Part shown: one piece after another, positions 52,880 through 61,643 of the stretch
Position numbering within the stretch: the first letter of the stretch is position 1
Layout of the letters: the number at the start of each line of letters is the position of its first letter
DNA from: Lachnospiraceae bacterium
Lineage (GTDB): Bacteria; Bacillota; Clostridia; Lachnospirales; Lachnospiraceae
Length of the DNA: 64,000 nucleotides
Reading direction: 5' to 3'
Assembly: GCA_015057825.1 (NCBI GenBank)
Contig: SVDN01000012.1
Span: forward strand, 1-64,000
The notes under the pieces: model-generated
Databases searched by the model: none
The model's input: only the letters and a program-made list of their open reading frames with translations
Told to the model about the DNA's origin: nothing
Program-made: the position numbers and the translations under genes

Positions 52880-54295
52880 TTGAGAAATACTAAAATTATT
52901 TGTACACTTGGTCCCGCAGTTGACAGCGACCAGATGGTTGAAGAGCTTATAAAAGCCGGAATGAACTGTGCCCGCATGAATTTCTCTCACGGAACTCATG
53001 AAGAGCAAAAGGTCAGAATCGACAGAGTTAAGCGAATTCGTGAGAAATTGAATGCCAATGTGGCTATTTTGCTTGATACAAAAGGTCCGGAAATTCGTGT
53101 TAGGGATTTTAAGGACGGCAAAGTTGTTTTGGAACCGGGAAAAGAATTTGTTCTTTCTTCGGGAGATTTCCTCGGTGATGCGACAAAAGTTGCCACAACT
53201 TATCCGGATCTTGCAAAATACGTTACTTTGGGTTCGGAGATTCTTATTGACGACGGTCATATTGTTTTAAGCGTTACCGGAATCGACGGAAACGACGTAA
53301 AGTGTATCGTTGTTATTGGCGGTAAGGTTTCAAACCACAAGGGTGTTAACATTCCGAATGTTACCATTCCTATGCCTTACTTAAGCGAAGTGGATAAAAA
53401 TGATATTCTGTTCGGCATTGAAAACGATATTGATTTTGTTGCTGCTTCTTTTACTCGTACGGCTTGGGATATTATCGATCTCAGAGAGTTTTTGAACTCA
53501 AACGGCGGAGATAAAATAAAGATAATTGCAAAGATTGAGAATGCATCCGGTATCGACAGTCTTGATGAAATTATTAAATATGCCGACGGTGTTATGATAG
53601 CCCGCGGTGATATGGGTGTTGAAATGGATTATACGGTTATACCGGGCATTCAAAAGCAAATGATCAGAAAATGCTACAAAAAAGGCGTTCCCGTTGTTAC
53701 CGCAACACAGATGCTTGAATCCATGACTGCCAGCCCTATTCCTACAAGAGCTGAAGTTTCGGACGTTGCCAATGCTGTTTATTCGGGAACAACCATTGTT
53801 ATGCTTTCGGGAGAAACCGCTGCAGGCGATTATCCTATAGAAGCCGTTAAAGCAATGTCGGATATTGTAACGGCTGCCGAGAAAGAATCATCTTACAAGC
53901 CTGTTATTCCATTTGAAAAGCTTGAGCTTGAAAAAGATATTGCCACAACAATTTCCCTTGCTGCCTGTGATGCCGCAAGATATATAGATGCATCGGCAAT
54001 TCTTGTTGTAACAAGAAGCGGACGTACAGCTCACTTAATAGCCGATTTTCATCCTAACTGCCCTATTATTGCGGCGGTTACAAAAGAAAAGGCTGCAAGA
54101 CAGCTTGCTCTTGCCCGCGGTGTTTCGGCATATGTTGTTGAAGATCAGGCTTCTGCCGAGAGTCTTTTCGAATATGCATTGGAGGTTGCAAGACAAAACG
54201 GAGAAATATCTCCGGGAGATACGGTTGTTATCGTTGCGGGTGGTTCCGTTGTAAAACGCGCACCTTCCGATATGCTCAAAATCACAACCATTTAA
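52880..54295 (+). CDS. pyk: Pyruvate kinase
   Basis: The 471-residue enzyme makes pyruvate and ATP from phosphoenolpyruvate and ADP. Motifs: RNTKIICTLGPA, ARMNFSHGTHEEQ, DTKGPEIRV, the active-site lysine block IKIIAKIENASG, MIARGDMGVEM, and the helix VPVVTATQMLESM. The start codon is TTG at 52880; GGAGG lies eight bases upstream, and no ATG is suitably placed. The extra C-terminal phosphoenolpyruvate-utiliser domain of some Firmicute enzymes is absent. Along with pfkA, it is one of two glycolytic control enzymes in the window. Confidence 0.97.
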   Translation: MRNTKIICTLGPAVDSDQMVEELIKAGMNCARMNFSHGTHEEQKVRIDRVKRIREKLNANVAILLDTKGPEIRVRDFKDGKVVLEPGKEFVLSSGDFLGDATKVATTYPDLAKYVTLGSEILIDDGHIVLSVTGIDGNDVKCIVVIGGKVSNHKGVNIPNVTIPMPYLSEVDKNDILFGIENDIDFVAASFTRTAWDIIDLREFLNSNGGDKIKIIAKIENASGIDSLDEIIKYADGVMIARGDMGVEMDYTVIPGIQKQMIRKCYKKGVPVVTATQMLESMTASPIPTRAEVSDVANAVYSGTTIVMLSGETAAGDYPIEAVKAMSDIVTAAEKESSYKPVIPFEKLELEKDIATTISLAACDAARYIDASAILVVTRSGRTAHLIADFHPNCPIIAAVTKEKAARQLALARGVSAYVVEDQASAESLFEYALEVARQNGEISPGDTVVIVAGGSVVKRAPSDMLKITTI

Positions 54296-54312
54296 TAAAT
54301 ACCGATTAAATC

Positions 54313-54348
54313 AAAAGAACATGAATCCTAGGACTCATGTTCTTTTTT
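54313..54348. terminator. Bidirectional terminator after pyk
   Basis: AAAAGAACATGA (54313-54324) pairs with TCATGTTCTTTT (54335-54346), followed by more T. It separates pyk from the convergent TPR gene. Confidence 0.9.
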
Positions 54349-54390
54349 ATTATCATTTTTATCTTTTTGTTTTTATGCTTGAATCTTCTT

Positions 54391-55749
54391 CTACTGAATA
54401 GCCGCTTGTGCACGTTCGGCCTGCGCTGTTCCCGGGAAGCTTTCCACAACTTTTTGATATGTTGCGTTTGCATTGGCCGTATCACCCTTTGCGGTATAGG
54501 ACATACCCAGGTTGTAGAGATGATCCGGATTTGTGGCATCATATTTTGCACATCTTTCAAAATATGCAATGGCATTGTCGTAATCGCCCGAATTGTAAGC
54601 ATTCCAAGCGGTTTGATTTGCCTGATTTGTAGCCTGTGCCAAGCAATCTGCCGCAAATGCGTTATATAAAGCTACAAAGTTTTCGGATTTACCCTCCAAA
54701 GTTGTGATTGCATATAAATAATCCGCTGACTCTACATATGCTTTAGCCGTATATTTATTGTATGCCGCAATCAAATAATCATAATCGTTGATAGTGGCTT
54801 CGTAAGCGGCTTTTGCATCAGCCGTCTGATTATCATTTTCCGAAAGCTGGCTTATGGTTGTTTCCAAGGAGGTTATCTTTGTTTCGTATTCCAATACCAC
54901 CTGCTTGTACTCCGAACGTACGGAAGCTGTTTTTGCGGGAGTAACAAGGAAAAGAATAATTGCCGCACCGATTATAACACCGATAATAATATTTATAATT
55001 GTCATTGTCGGCTTGGAATATTCCTTAAAGCTGTAATTAGGTATAATAACATCATTTCCGCTAAGAGGCTTCTTTTGTGCCTCAAGAGCGCGTTTTTCCT
55101 TCTTTTCGCGAGGTGAAATATTTGCCTCGGAAACCGCAAGCTGTTCTCTTATTTCCGTAAGGAAACGTATACTTTTTGTATTTGTATTATCTACCTTTAA
55201 TGCACCTACAATGGCACGTCTTGCTTTATCATACTCGCCGGCACGCATATGAAGAAGGGCCAAGAGCTGATTGCCTTTAACATAGTTCGGCGTAATCGTA
55301 AGTACTTTTTTTAACTGAATAACAGCAAGGTCATAATTGCCCTGTTTTGCATATTCCAAAGCTTTGTTATATTTTTTGATTGTCTGGTTAACAGTCTCCA
55401 AACGGGATTGGTTATTTTGTATTGCATTTAAATACTTAACCGCAATATTGTCCTCAGGCTGAAAATTCTTGCTGATTACCCAATGCGAAAGAGCTTCCGA
55501 AACTTCGCCTACTTCGTAGTAAACAAGTCCGAGAAGATTTCTTGCATTGATGTTTTTCTTGTTCATCTTCAGGCTTTGGTGAAGAAAATAAATTGCACCC
55601 GACAAGTCTCTTGTTTGAGCTTTTTCCAACGCAACGTTGTATAGTGCGTTAGAGCTATATACAATTTTTTTGTAATATGTAACATCCGCACCGCAAAACT
55701 CGCAATGGTTTCCTTCGGTCAGATGATTATCGCATTTATAGCACTGCAT
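54391..55749 (-). CDS. Zinc-ribbon, TPR-repeat membrane protein
   Basis: The 452-residue protein begins with a zinc ribbon (CYKC at 3-6 and CEFC at 16-19), then TPR-like helical repeats (about 35-200), a basic linker, and one membrane helix (about 250-270). Outside follow a coiled coil (280-310) and more TPR repeats (about 385-450; YNSGDYDNAIAYFERCAKYD and DHLYNLGMSYTAKGDTANA). The likely topology is cytoplasmic zinc ribbon and TPRs, external TPRs. Function unknown; a protein-protein scaffold is likely. AGAGGACAG precedes the ATG, and a 48-residue gene lies 18 bp upstream. Confidence 0.8.
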   Translation of the reverse strand: MQCYKCDNHLTEGNHCEFCGADVTYYKKIVYSSNALYNVALEKAQTRDLSGAIYFLHQSLKMNKKNINARNLLGLVYYEVGEVSEALSHWVISKNFQPEDNIAVKYLNAIQNNQSRLETVNQTIKKYNKALEYAKQGNYDLAVIQLKKVLTITPNYVKGNQLLALLHMRAGEYDKARRAIVGALKVDNTNTKSIRFLTEIREQLAVSEANISPREKKEKRALEAQKKPLSGNDVIIPNYSFKEYSKPTMTIINIIIGVIIGAAIILFLVTPAKTASVRSEYKQVVLEYETKITSLETTISQLSENDNQTADAKAAYEATINDYDYLIAAYNKYTAKAYVESADYLYAITTLEGKSENFVALYNAFAADCLAQATNQANQTAWNAYNSGDYDNAIAYFERCAKYDATNPDHLYNLGMSYTAKGDTANANATYQKVVESFPGTAQAERAQAAIQ

Positions 55750-55767
55750 AATCTGTCCTCTTTCACA

Positions 55768-55914
55768 CTATTTGTTCTTCTTCATGTCTTCCATCATCTG
55801 CAACATAACATCCGTCATGTCCGTAATCTGGTTTTCGTTATATATCGCATCTTCAACCTGATCGATTTCAAGGCTTGGATAAAACTTCTTTATTTCTTCA
55901 TCAAAATTAATCAT
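55768..55914 (-). CDS. Small acidic 48-residue protein
   Basis: An open frame of 48 residues beginning MINFDEEIKKFYPSL and ending QMMEDMKKNK, preceded by AAGGAGAAAGAC directly before the ATG. It is acidic and helical in pattern and fills the space between valS and the TPR gene with 27 and 18 bp gaps. I know no family. The strong ribosome site and compact position support a real gene; whether it acts with the TPR protein is unknown. Confidence 0.65.
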   Translation of the reverse strand: MINFDEEIKKFYPSLEIDQVEDAIYNENQITDMTDVMLQMMEDMKKNK

Positions 55915-55941
55915 GTCTTTCTCCTTTTTTGGAAATGTAAG

Positions 55942-58578
55942 CTAGATCATTCTTTCAAGCTGCATTTTTACCTGTTCCATCATTTGCTCGTATTTTTCCT
56001 TCTTTGCTCTCTCTTCGGCAATTTTCTTTTCAGGTGCCTTTGATACAAAGTTAGGATTAGCAAGCATTTTATTAACACGTTCAAGCTCTGCTTCAAGTTT
56101 CTTTTCTTCTTCCTTGAGACGAGCTATTTCTTTTTCGCTGTCTACAAGCTGATCCAACGGAATATAAATAACGGCATCCGAAGTTACGACCGAAACCGCA
56201 TCGTCACCGATTCCCGATTTGTCGCTTTGGATTTTAACTTCGCTTGCAAAACCAAGAGTTGCAAAGAAAACTTTTCCTTTTTCGAAAGTTTCTTTTACAA
56301 AATCTTTTTCGCTTACTACTATTACTTCTGCCTTTTTGCTGTTAGGAACATTTAAGTTCTTTCTGGCATTTCTTATTCCTCTTACAGCTTCTTTTATAAG
56401 TTCAACTTCCGCCTCGGAATCTGCATAATTATTTGCTTCGTCGTATTCCGGCCATTTTGAAATCATTATGGATTCTTCCTCAGACTGAATCGTACAAAAG
56501 ATTTCTTCTGTTATAAACGGCATATATGGATGCAAAAGTTTAAGAGCAATAATAAGCACTTCTTTAAGAGTGTATAATGCCGCATCTCTTGTTAAATCAT
56601 CTTTATTATAAAGGCGCGGCTTAACCATTTCAATATACCAATCGCAGAATTCTTCCCATACAAAGTCGTAAATCTTGTCTGCGGCTATTCCAAGCTCGAA
56701 TTTTTCGATATTTTCCGTAACATCTTTAACAAGCTTGTTGGCCTTTGAAATAATCCACTTATCAGCATCCGTAAGGGCATTTTTATCCACTGATTTAATG
56801 CCGTCTTCCGGCATATTCATCATAATGAAACGTGATGCATTCCAGATTTTGTTTGCAAAGTTTCTGCTTGCCTCCACTCTTTCCATATAGAAGCGCATGT
56901 CATTGCCCGGCGCATTACCTGTAATCAATGTAAATCTAAGGGCATCCGCACCGTATTTTGCGATTATTTCAAGAGGATCGATACCGTTATTTAAAGATTT
57001 ACTCATTTTACGTCCTTGACTGTCTCTTACAAGCCCGTGGAAAAGTACGTATTTAAACGGTTTTTCTCCCATTTGCTCATAGCCCGAGAATATCATTCTG
57101 ATAACCCAAAAGAAAATGATATCATAGCCCGTTACAAGTACATCTGTCGGGTAAAAATATTCCAAATCTTTTGTTTTTTCAGGCCAGCCCAATGTGGAGA
57201 ACGGCCAAAGGGCAGAAGAAAACCATGTATCCAAAGTATCTTCGTCTTGTTTGAAATGCGTTGAACCACACTTAGGACATTTATCCGGTTTTCCCGTTGT
57301 TACAACAACTTCACCGCATTCCTCACAATAAAATGCCGGAATTTGATGTCCCCACCAAAGCTGTCTTGAAATACACCAGTCTCTGATATTGTCTGTCCAG
57401 TTATAATAAATCTTATCCATTCTTTCCGGGATAAGCCGGATTTCTTTATTTTTAACGGCCTCAACCGCAGGCTTTATAAGCTCGTCCATTTTAACGAACC
57501 ATTGCGGTTTGATTAAAGGCTCGACTATGCTTTTACACCTGTCATGTGTTCCCACAGCATGAGAGTGATCCTCGATTTTTACCAAGAATCCGCCTGCTTC
57601 CAAATCAGCAACAATTGCTTTGCGGGCTTCATATCTGTCCATTCCCGCATACTTGCCTCCGAGAGAGTTGATTGTTGCATCATCGTTCATTATGTTGATT
57701 TCAGGAAGATTATGACGTTTTCCCACTTCAAAGTCGTTAGGATCATGCGCCGGTGTAATTTTTACAACACCCGTTCCGAATTCCATGTCAACATATTCAT
57801 CTCCGATAATCGGTATTTCTTTGTTAACAAGCGGCAAAATTACATTTTTGCCGATTAAATCTTTATATCTGTCATCCTTTGGATTTACCGCTACCGCGCT
57901 ATCTCCAAGCATTGTTTCCGGACGTGTTGTGGCAAGTTGAATGTATTTATCCGTTCCCACAATAGGATATCTTAAATGCCAAAAATGTCCCGCTTTTTCT
58001 TCATGTTCAACTTCCGCATCCGAAATGGATGTTTTACATACCGGACACCAGTTGATTATTTTTGATCCTTTATAAATAAGTCCTTTATTGTAAAGTTTAA
58101 CGAAAACTTCTTTTACGGCCTTATTGCAGCCCTCATCCATTGTAAAACGTTCTCTGTCCCAATCGCATGACGAGCCGAGCTTTTTAAGCTGATTAATAAT
58201 TCTTCCGCCGTATTCTTTTTTCCATTCCCAAGCACGCTCCAAGAACTCTTCTCTTGTTAAATCGTCTTTTGTGATGCCTTCTTTTTTGAGCTGCTCAAGT
58301 ATTTTTACTTCGGTTGCGATGCTGGCATGGTCCGTTCCCGGTTGCCAAAGTGCATTGTAACCTTGCATTCTTTTTACACGAATAATAATGTCCTGCATTG
58401 TATTATCGAGGGCATGTCCCATATGGAGCTGTCCCGTGATATTTGGAGGCGGTATTATTATTGTAAATGGTTTTTTGTTTTCATCCGGCTCTGCGTGAAA
58501 ATACTTCTTTTCAAGCCATTTATCATAAAGTCTCTGCTCAATGTCGGCAGGATTATAGGTTTTTTCGAGTTCTTTCAT
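55942..58578 (-). CDS. valS: Valyl-tRNA synthetase
   Basis: The 878-residue class I enzyme charges tRNA(Val). The HIGH motif is [12 protein letters not shown] near residue 45-55 and KMSKS is [14 protein letters not shown] near 525. The CP1 editing domain lies between (for example [15 protein letters not shown]), with a Cys-type zinc-binding insert ([20 protein letters not shown]). The C-terminal coiled coil that grips tRNA is present (about 805-875). Length is normal. The small acidic gene and the TPR gene follow on the same strand. Confidence 0.97.
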   Translation of the reverse strand: MKELEKTYNPADIEQRLYDKWLEKKYFHAEPDENKKPFTIIIPPPNITGQLHMGHALDNTMQDIIIRVKRMQGYNALWQPGTDHASIATEVKILEQLKKEGITKDDLTREEFLERAWEWKKEYGGRIINQLKKLGSSCDWDRERFTMDEGCNKAVKEVFVKLYNKGLIYKGSKIINWCPVCKTSISDAEVEHEEKAGHFWHLRYPIVGTDKYIQLATTRPETMLGDSAVAVNPKDDRYKDLIGKNVILPLVNKEIPIIGDEYVDMEFGTGVVKITPAHDPNDFEVGKRHNLPEINIMNDDATINSLGGKYAGMDRYEARKAIVADLEAGGFLVKIEDHSHAVGTHDRCKSIVEPLIKPQWFVKMDELIKPAVEAVKNKEIRLIPERMDKIYYNWTDNIRDWCISRQLWWGHQIPAFYCEECGEVVVTTGKPDKCPKCGSTHFKQDEDTLDTWFSSALWPFSTLGWPEKTKDLEYFYPTDVLVTGYDIIFFWVIRMIFSGYEQMGEKPFKYVLFHGLVRDSQGRKMSKSLNNGIDPLEIIAKYGADALRFTLITGNAPGNDMRFYMERVEASRNFANKIWNASRFIMMNMPEDGIKSVDKNALTDADKWIISKANKLVKDVTENIEKFELGIAADKIYDFVWEEFCDWYIEMVKPRLYNKDDLTRDAALYTLKEVLIIALKLLHPYMPFITEEIFCTIQSEEESIMISKWPEYDEANNYADSEAEVELIKEAVRGIRNARKNLNVPNSKKAEVIVVSEKDFVKETFEKGKVFFATLGFASEVKIQSDKSGIGDDAVSVVTSDAVIYIPLDQLVDSEKEIARLKEEEKKLEAELERVNKMLANPNFVSKAPEKKIAEERAKKEKYEQMMEQVKMQLERMI

Positions 58579-58628
58579 CGTGTTTATAAAAATCCTTTCC
58601 GTCTTTTTTAATCCCTGAAATAAATATT

Positions 58629-59696
58629 TTAGAATGCATCTCCGTATTTTGCAAGTATTTTCATAATTACTTTTGCATTTTCGGGATCGCTTGCTATCAT
58701 TTCTTTTAATTTTTCTTTTACAATATCCATTGCCTCAACATTCTTTTGTATTTTGTTTCTTAAGCTTTGGCGTTGACCGTAAAGCGCTTCTTTAATGCGT
58801 TCCATCTCTTTGTTGTCGTAAAGCGCATTAACTTGCGTAAGCCAAATGGATGTATCATAAAGCTTTTCGCTTTCGAGGGCTTCCAAAATTTTGCCGTTTA
58901 ACTCATATAATCTTTGAGACGCAGCTTTGTATACCTCTCTGTTTTTTAATATCATGTCATACTGCTGCCACTTTTTGCTAAGCTCGTAGGAACTGTTAAC
59001 ATCATACTTTTCATACATAAAATCAAGTCCGTTGTAGGCATTTACGTATTTTAGCTTAATTCTGTTTTGCAGTCCTATGGCCTTGTTGTTTTTTAATTCG
59101 ATGATTTTCATCTCGCGTTTGGTTTTTGCAACCGCCAGCAAAAGAAGCGCCACCAAAAAGGCGGCAATTGCTATTGTTACATATATGGCAACCGTCATAT
59201 TTATGTCCAAAGCTCCCATGCATATTGCATAAACAATCATGAGAATTACCGTGGATACGATTATTACTTTCATGAGACCCTGATAAAGTCTTCCTCTTTC
59301 TTTCAAATAGGACCATTCCATTTGGAGTGCCTGACGCTCTCCCTCAAGCTTTCTCAAATCCCCCTTTACCATGGAATATCTTTTTTCGTTTTCTTCCATG
59401 TTCTGAAGAATTTTCGGAAGATTCGGCTCCTCGTCTTTTATTGCCTGATATTCTATATTTGTAACTATTTCGGACTCTTGCTTATATTCTTTTTTGTCCT
59501 TTTCGATTATTTGAAACATCTTGGCATAGCCCGCAAGCTCATCCCTCTTTTCGGGACTCATATTCTCGATTTTTTGAATATCGGAAATATAATAGCCCAC
59601 AGTTTCGTATTCTTCTTTCTGGTTATCTATTAAATTACCGATTTCAACAGCCTGCTCGCATATTTCCTCAAAGGCCTTTACATCCTCTTTTCTCAT
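58629..59696 (-). CDS. Two-TM coiled-coil protein of unknown function
   Basis: The 355-residue protein has long charged helices on both sides of two closely spaced membrane segments (about residues 138-160 and 168-192). The N-terminal helix region (1-130) and the C-terminal region (200-355) would both be cytoplasmic. No enzymatic motif or signal peptide is seen. GGGAGA precedes the ATG. It is the last gene of the cluster with the TPR, Hsp70-like and giant repeat proteins, with gaps of about 23 bp; valS follows. Confidence 0.7.
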   Translation of the reverse strand: MRKEDVKAFEEICEQAVEIGNLIDNQKEEYETVGYYISDIQKIENMSPEKRDELAGYAKMFQIIEKDKKEYKQESEIVTNIEYQAIKDEEPNLPKILQNMEENEKRYSMVKGDLRKLEGERQALQMEWSYLKERGRLYQGLMKVIIVSTVILMIVYAICMGALDINMTVAIYVTIAIAAFLVALLLLAVAKTKREMKIIELKNNKAIGLQNRIKLKYVNAYNGLDFMYEKYDVNSSYELSKKWQQYDMILKNREVYKAASQRLYELNGKILEALESEKLYDTSIWLTQVNALYDNKEMERIKEALYGQRQSLRNKIQKNVEAMDIVKEKLKEMIASDPENAKVIMKILAKYGDAF

Positions 59697-59719
59697 AAAT
59701 ATCTCCCAATTGCTTAAAT

Positions 59720-60490
59720 CTATGCTTCCAGCATTTCCACATATTCAAGCTTAATACTCTCCAGGCTTTCGTGGAGTTCCTCGCTCTTTTTTGCATTTTC
59801 GGACAATATTGCATAATCATCTTTGCACTCTTTGAGTATTTCATCGGAAATGTTGTATTTTCTGATCAGATTAAGCAATACTTCATCATCTTTTTCAATC
59901 AAGCATATCATTATCATGTTTTTTAAGTACAGATTGTTTGGATACAAATCAAATGCCGATTTAAACGCCTTGCCCGCCATATCATACACAAAGAATTTTC
60001 CGTAAATCGTGCCGATTGCATAATATATATCCGCATAAAATTTCGTTGTCAAAGACATATCCATTTGCATCATAAGAATGGAAAAATAAATCGACAATGC
60101 TTTTTCGTACTTGCCCACTTTGTAAAAGCTTTCCGCTTTCATTTGCAGTCTTTCCTGCACACCTTTCTTTTCGATTGTTCCCAAAATCGGCTTTATTTTT
60201 TCGATTTCATGCTCGTCATAATACATTGTTTCGTTGAAAATAAGCATTACCATCTCTTCTACCGGATACTTGGCCCCTATCATCTGTTTAAGCTTTTGGG
60301 CAAGAGAAGGGCGCGCCAAATCATGCTCGATATAGCTTACCAAACTGTCGTTAAAAAAGGATTTTTCAACCAAATATATGTGATTGTACAAGAAATAGCA
60401 TATTTCTTCCAAGGAATAAACATTCAAATCTATTTCCGATATATGATAAGGCATTCTCGCCTGTTTAGAACAAACTCTCAAACCGCTCAT
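59720..60490 (-). CDS. TPR-like helical protein of unknown function
   Basis: The 256-residue protein starts MSGLRVCSKQARMPYHISEI. Residues about 115-200 have the TPR pattern (AESFYKVGKYEKALSIYFSI and AIGTIYGKFFVYDMAGKAFKSAFDLYPNN). The rest is helical. No signal peptide or membrane helix. GGGAGAAG precedes the ATG. It lies 22 bp after the Hsp70-like gene. TPR proteins often dock to Hsp70 tails, which makes this neighbour interesting, although no known binding residues can be pointed to. Confidence 0.72.
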   Translation of the reverse strand: MSGLRVCSKQARMPYHISEIDLNVYSLEEICYFLYNHIYLVEKSFFNDSLVSYIEHDLARPSLAQKLKQMIGAKYPVEEMVMLIFNETMYYDEHEIEKIKPILGTIEKKGVQERLQMKAESFYKVGKYEKALSIYFSILMMQMDMSLTTKFYADIYYAIGTIYGKFFVYDMAGKAFKSAFDLYPNNLYLKNMIMICLIEKDDEVLLNLIRKYNISDEILKECKDDYAILSENAKKSEELHESLESIKLEYVEMLEA

Positions 60491-60512
60491 AATCTTCTTC
60501 TCCCAAATTTCT

Positions 60513-61619
60513 TTAGATGTAGTTATCTACCGGCAAAACATCCTTTATAACCTTTCCGGAAGATTTAAAGAAATCTCCGAATCCCAAATCTCTTACCGAA
60601 ATTTCCAACCTGTTTTTTTGAGTATAAAGCAAAGTTATTTCAACTTTTGTCGTCTTATTCTTACGCTTCGGAAAAGATTCCAAACTTATGGAATAATTTG
60701 TGGTCTGACCCGTTGATGCGGATACAATAACAAAATTTATGATATTGATATCATCCAGCAGACATTGAATCTGTGTTCCGGCTGCCTGCCAATTGGTTCC
60801 TGCCTTCGATAGCAAAAGCCTTGTATTTTTTCCGTTGTGGTCTATTAGAACCGAAACGTCCAAAACCGTCCTGTCTTCGCTTAATATTCTGAAATCGTCG
60901 TAATTAATATGTTCTCTCTCCAGTACACTGAAACAAGCACCTTGCGCATAGAGGTTTTTTCCGATGTAGGCATGCTTTATTCCGCCATCTTTGGCTAACA
61001 TCCTTTTTACTTCGGCAAGGCTGAATTCCTCACCCGTAATATAAAGGGTGGATATCATTTTAGCGGTATGTGCCTCGTTTAAAATATTGTGGAGACGCCT
61101 GTCAAAGGCTTCCTCATCGTCCGGCATCTCTTTGATATAACTGTCTACCAAAACACTGTAAGGATGTTTGCTTCTAAGAATCGTTATTCTCTTAAGATTT
61201 ATATATGTTCCGTCATAATTTATCAAAACCGCATCCCCGTTTATGTATGAAGTCATGTCGTTTATGGCGTAATATATAAAGCTTTCGTCATAGTTGACTA
61301 TATCGACTTTCTTTGGAGAAATTTCCAAATTGGCAAGGGTCTTTCCAAGCTTATCAAGCATTTTCGCATCTTTTTTCTCGATGGCTATGCCAAGCCTGTC
61401 GATTTCAAAACTTCCGACTGTATCCTTAAGCAGTCGTATAAGTCGTCTGAAAAGCAACGAAAAATCTTCCTGCTCCTTTTCTTCGGGCAGGTAAGGAATC
61501 GCAAATCTGCTTTCTCCCTTGATGTAACTTACCGATTCCACTCGGTCTTTTTCTTCATCATAGTAGCAAATTTGCGCGCAATCTTCATCGATGTCAATTC
61601 CTATAGACAAGCTTTTCAT
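60513..61619 (-). CDS. Divergent Hsp70/actin-fold protein (DUF5716-like)
   Basis: The 368-residue protein aligns by motif with Hsp70-type ASKHA proteins. SIGIDIDEDCAQICYYD (about 5-21) is like phosphate loop 1 (GIDLGTTNSCV), VLINYDGTYINL (about 131-142) is like phosphate loop 2 (DLGGGTFDVS), and residues 190-230 (TLYITGEEFSLAEVKRML and KNLYAQGACF) are like the adenosine motif and the helix after it. A beta domain (about 245-355, RLEISVRDLGFGDFF) resembles the Hsp70 substrate domain. The Gly/Thr residues of both phosphate loops are changed, so ATP hydrolysis is in doubt. It lies between the giant repeat gene (24 bp) and the TPR gene. The family name is from memory. Confidence 0.65.
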   Translation of the reverse strand: MKSLSIGIDIDEDCAQICYYDEEKDRVESVSYIKGESRFAIPYLPEEKEQEDFSLLFRRLIRLLKDTVGSFEIDRLGIAIEKKDAKMLDKLGKTLANLEISPKKVDIVNYDESFIYYAINDMTSYINGDAVLINYDGTYINLKRITILRSKHPYSVLVDSYIKEMPDDEEAFDRRLHNILNEAHTAKMISTLYITGEEFSLAEVKRMLAKDGGIKHAYIGKNLYAQGACFSVLEREHINYDDFRILSEDRTVLDVSVLIDHNGKNTRLLLSKAGTNWQAAGTQIQCLLDDINIINFVIVSASTGQTTNYSISLESFPKRKNKTTKVEITLLYTQKNRLEISVRDLGFGDFFKSSGKVIKDVLPVDNYI

Positions 61620-61643
61620 TTATATTTTTGTCTCCGTACCGTA

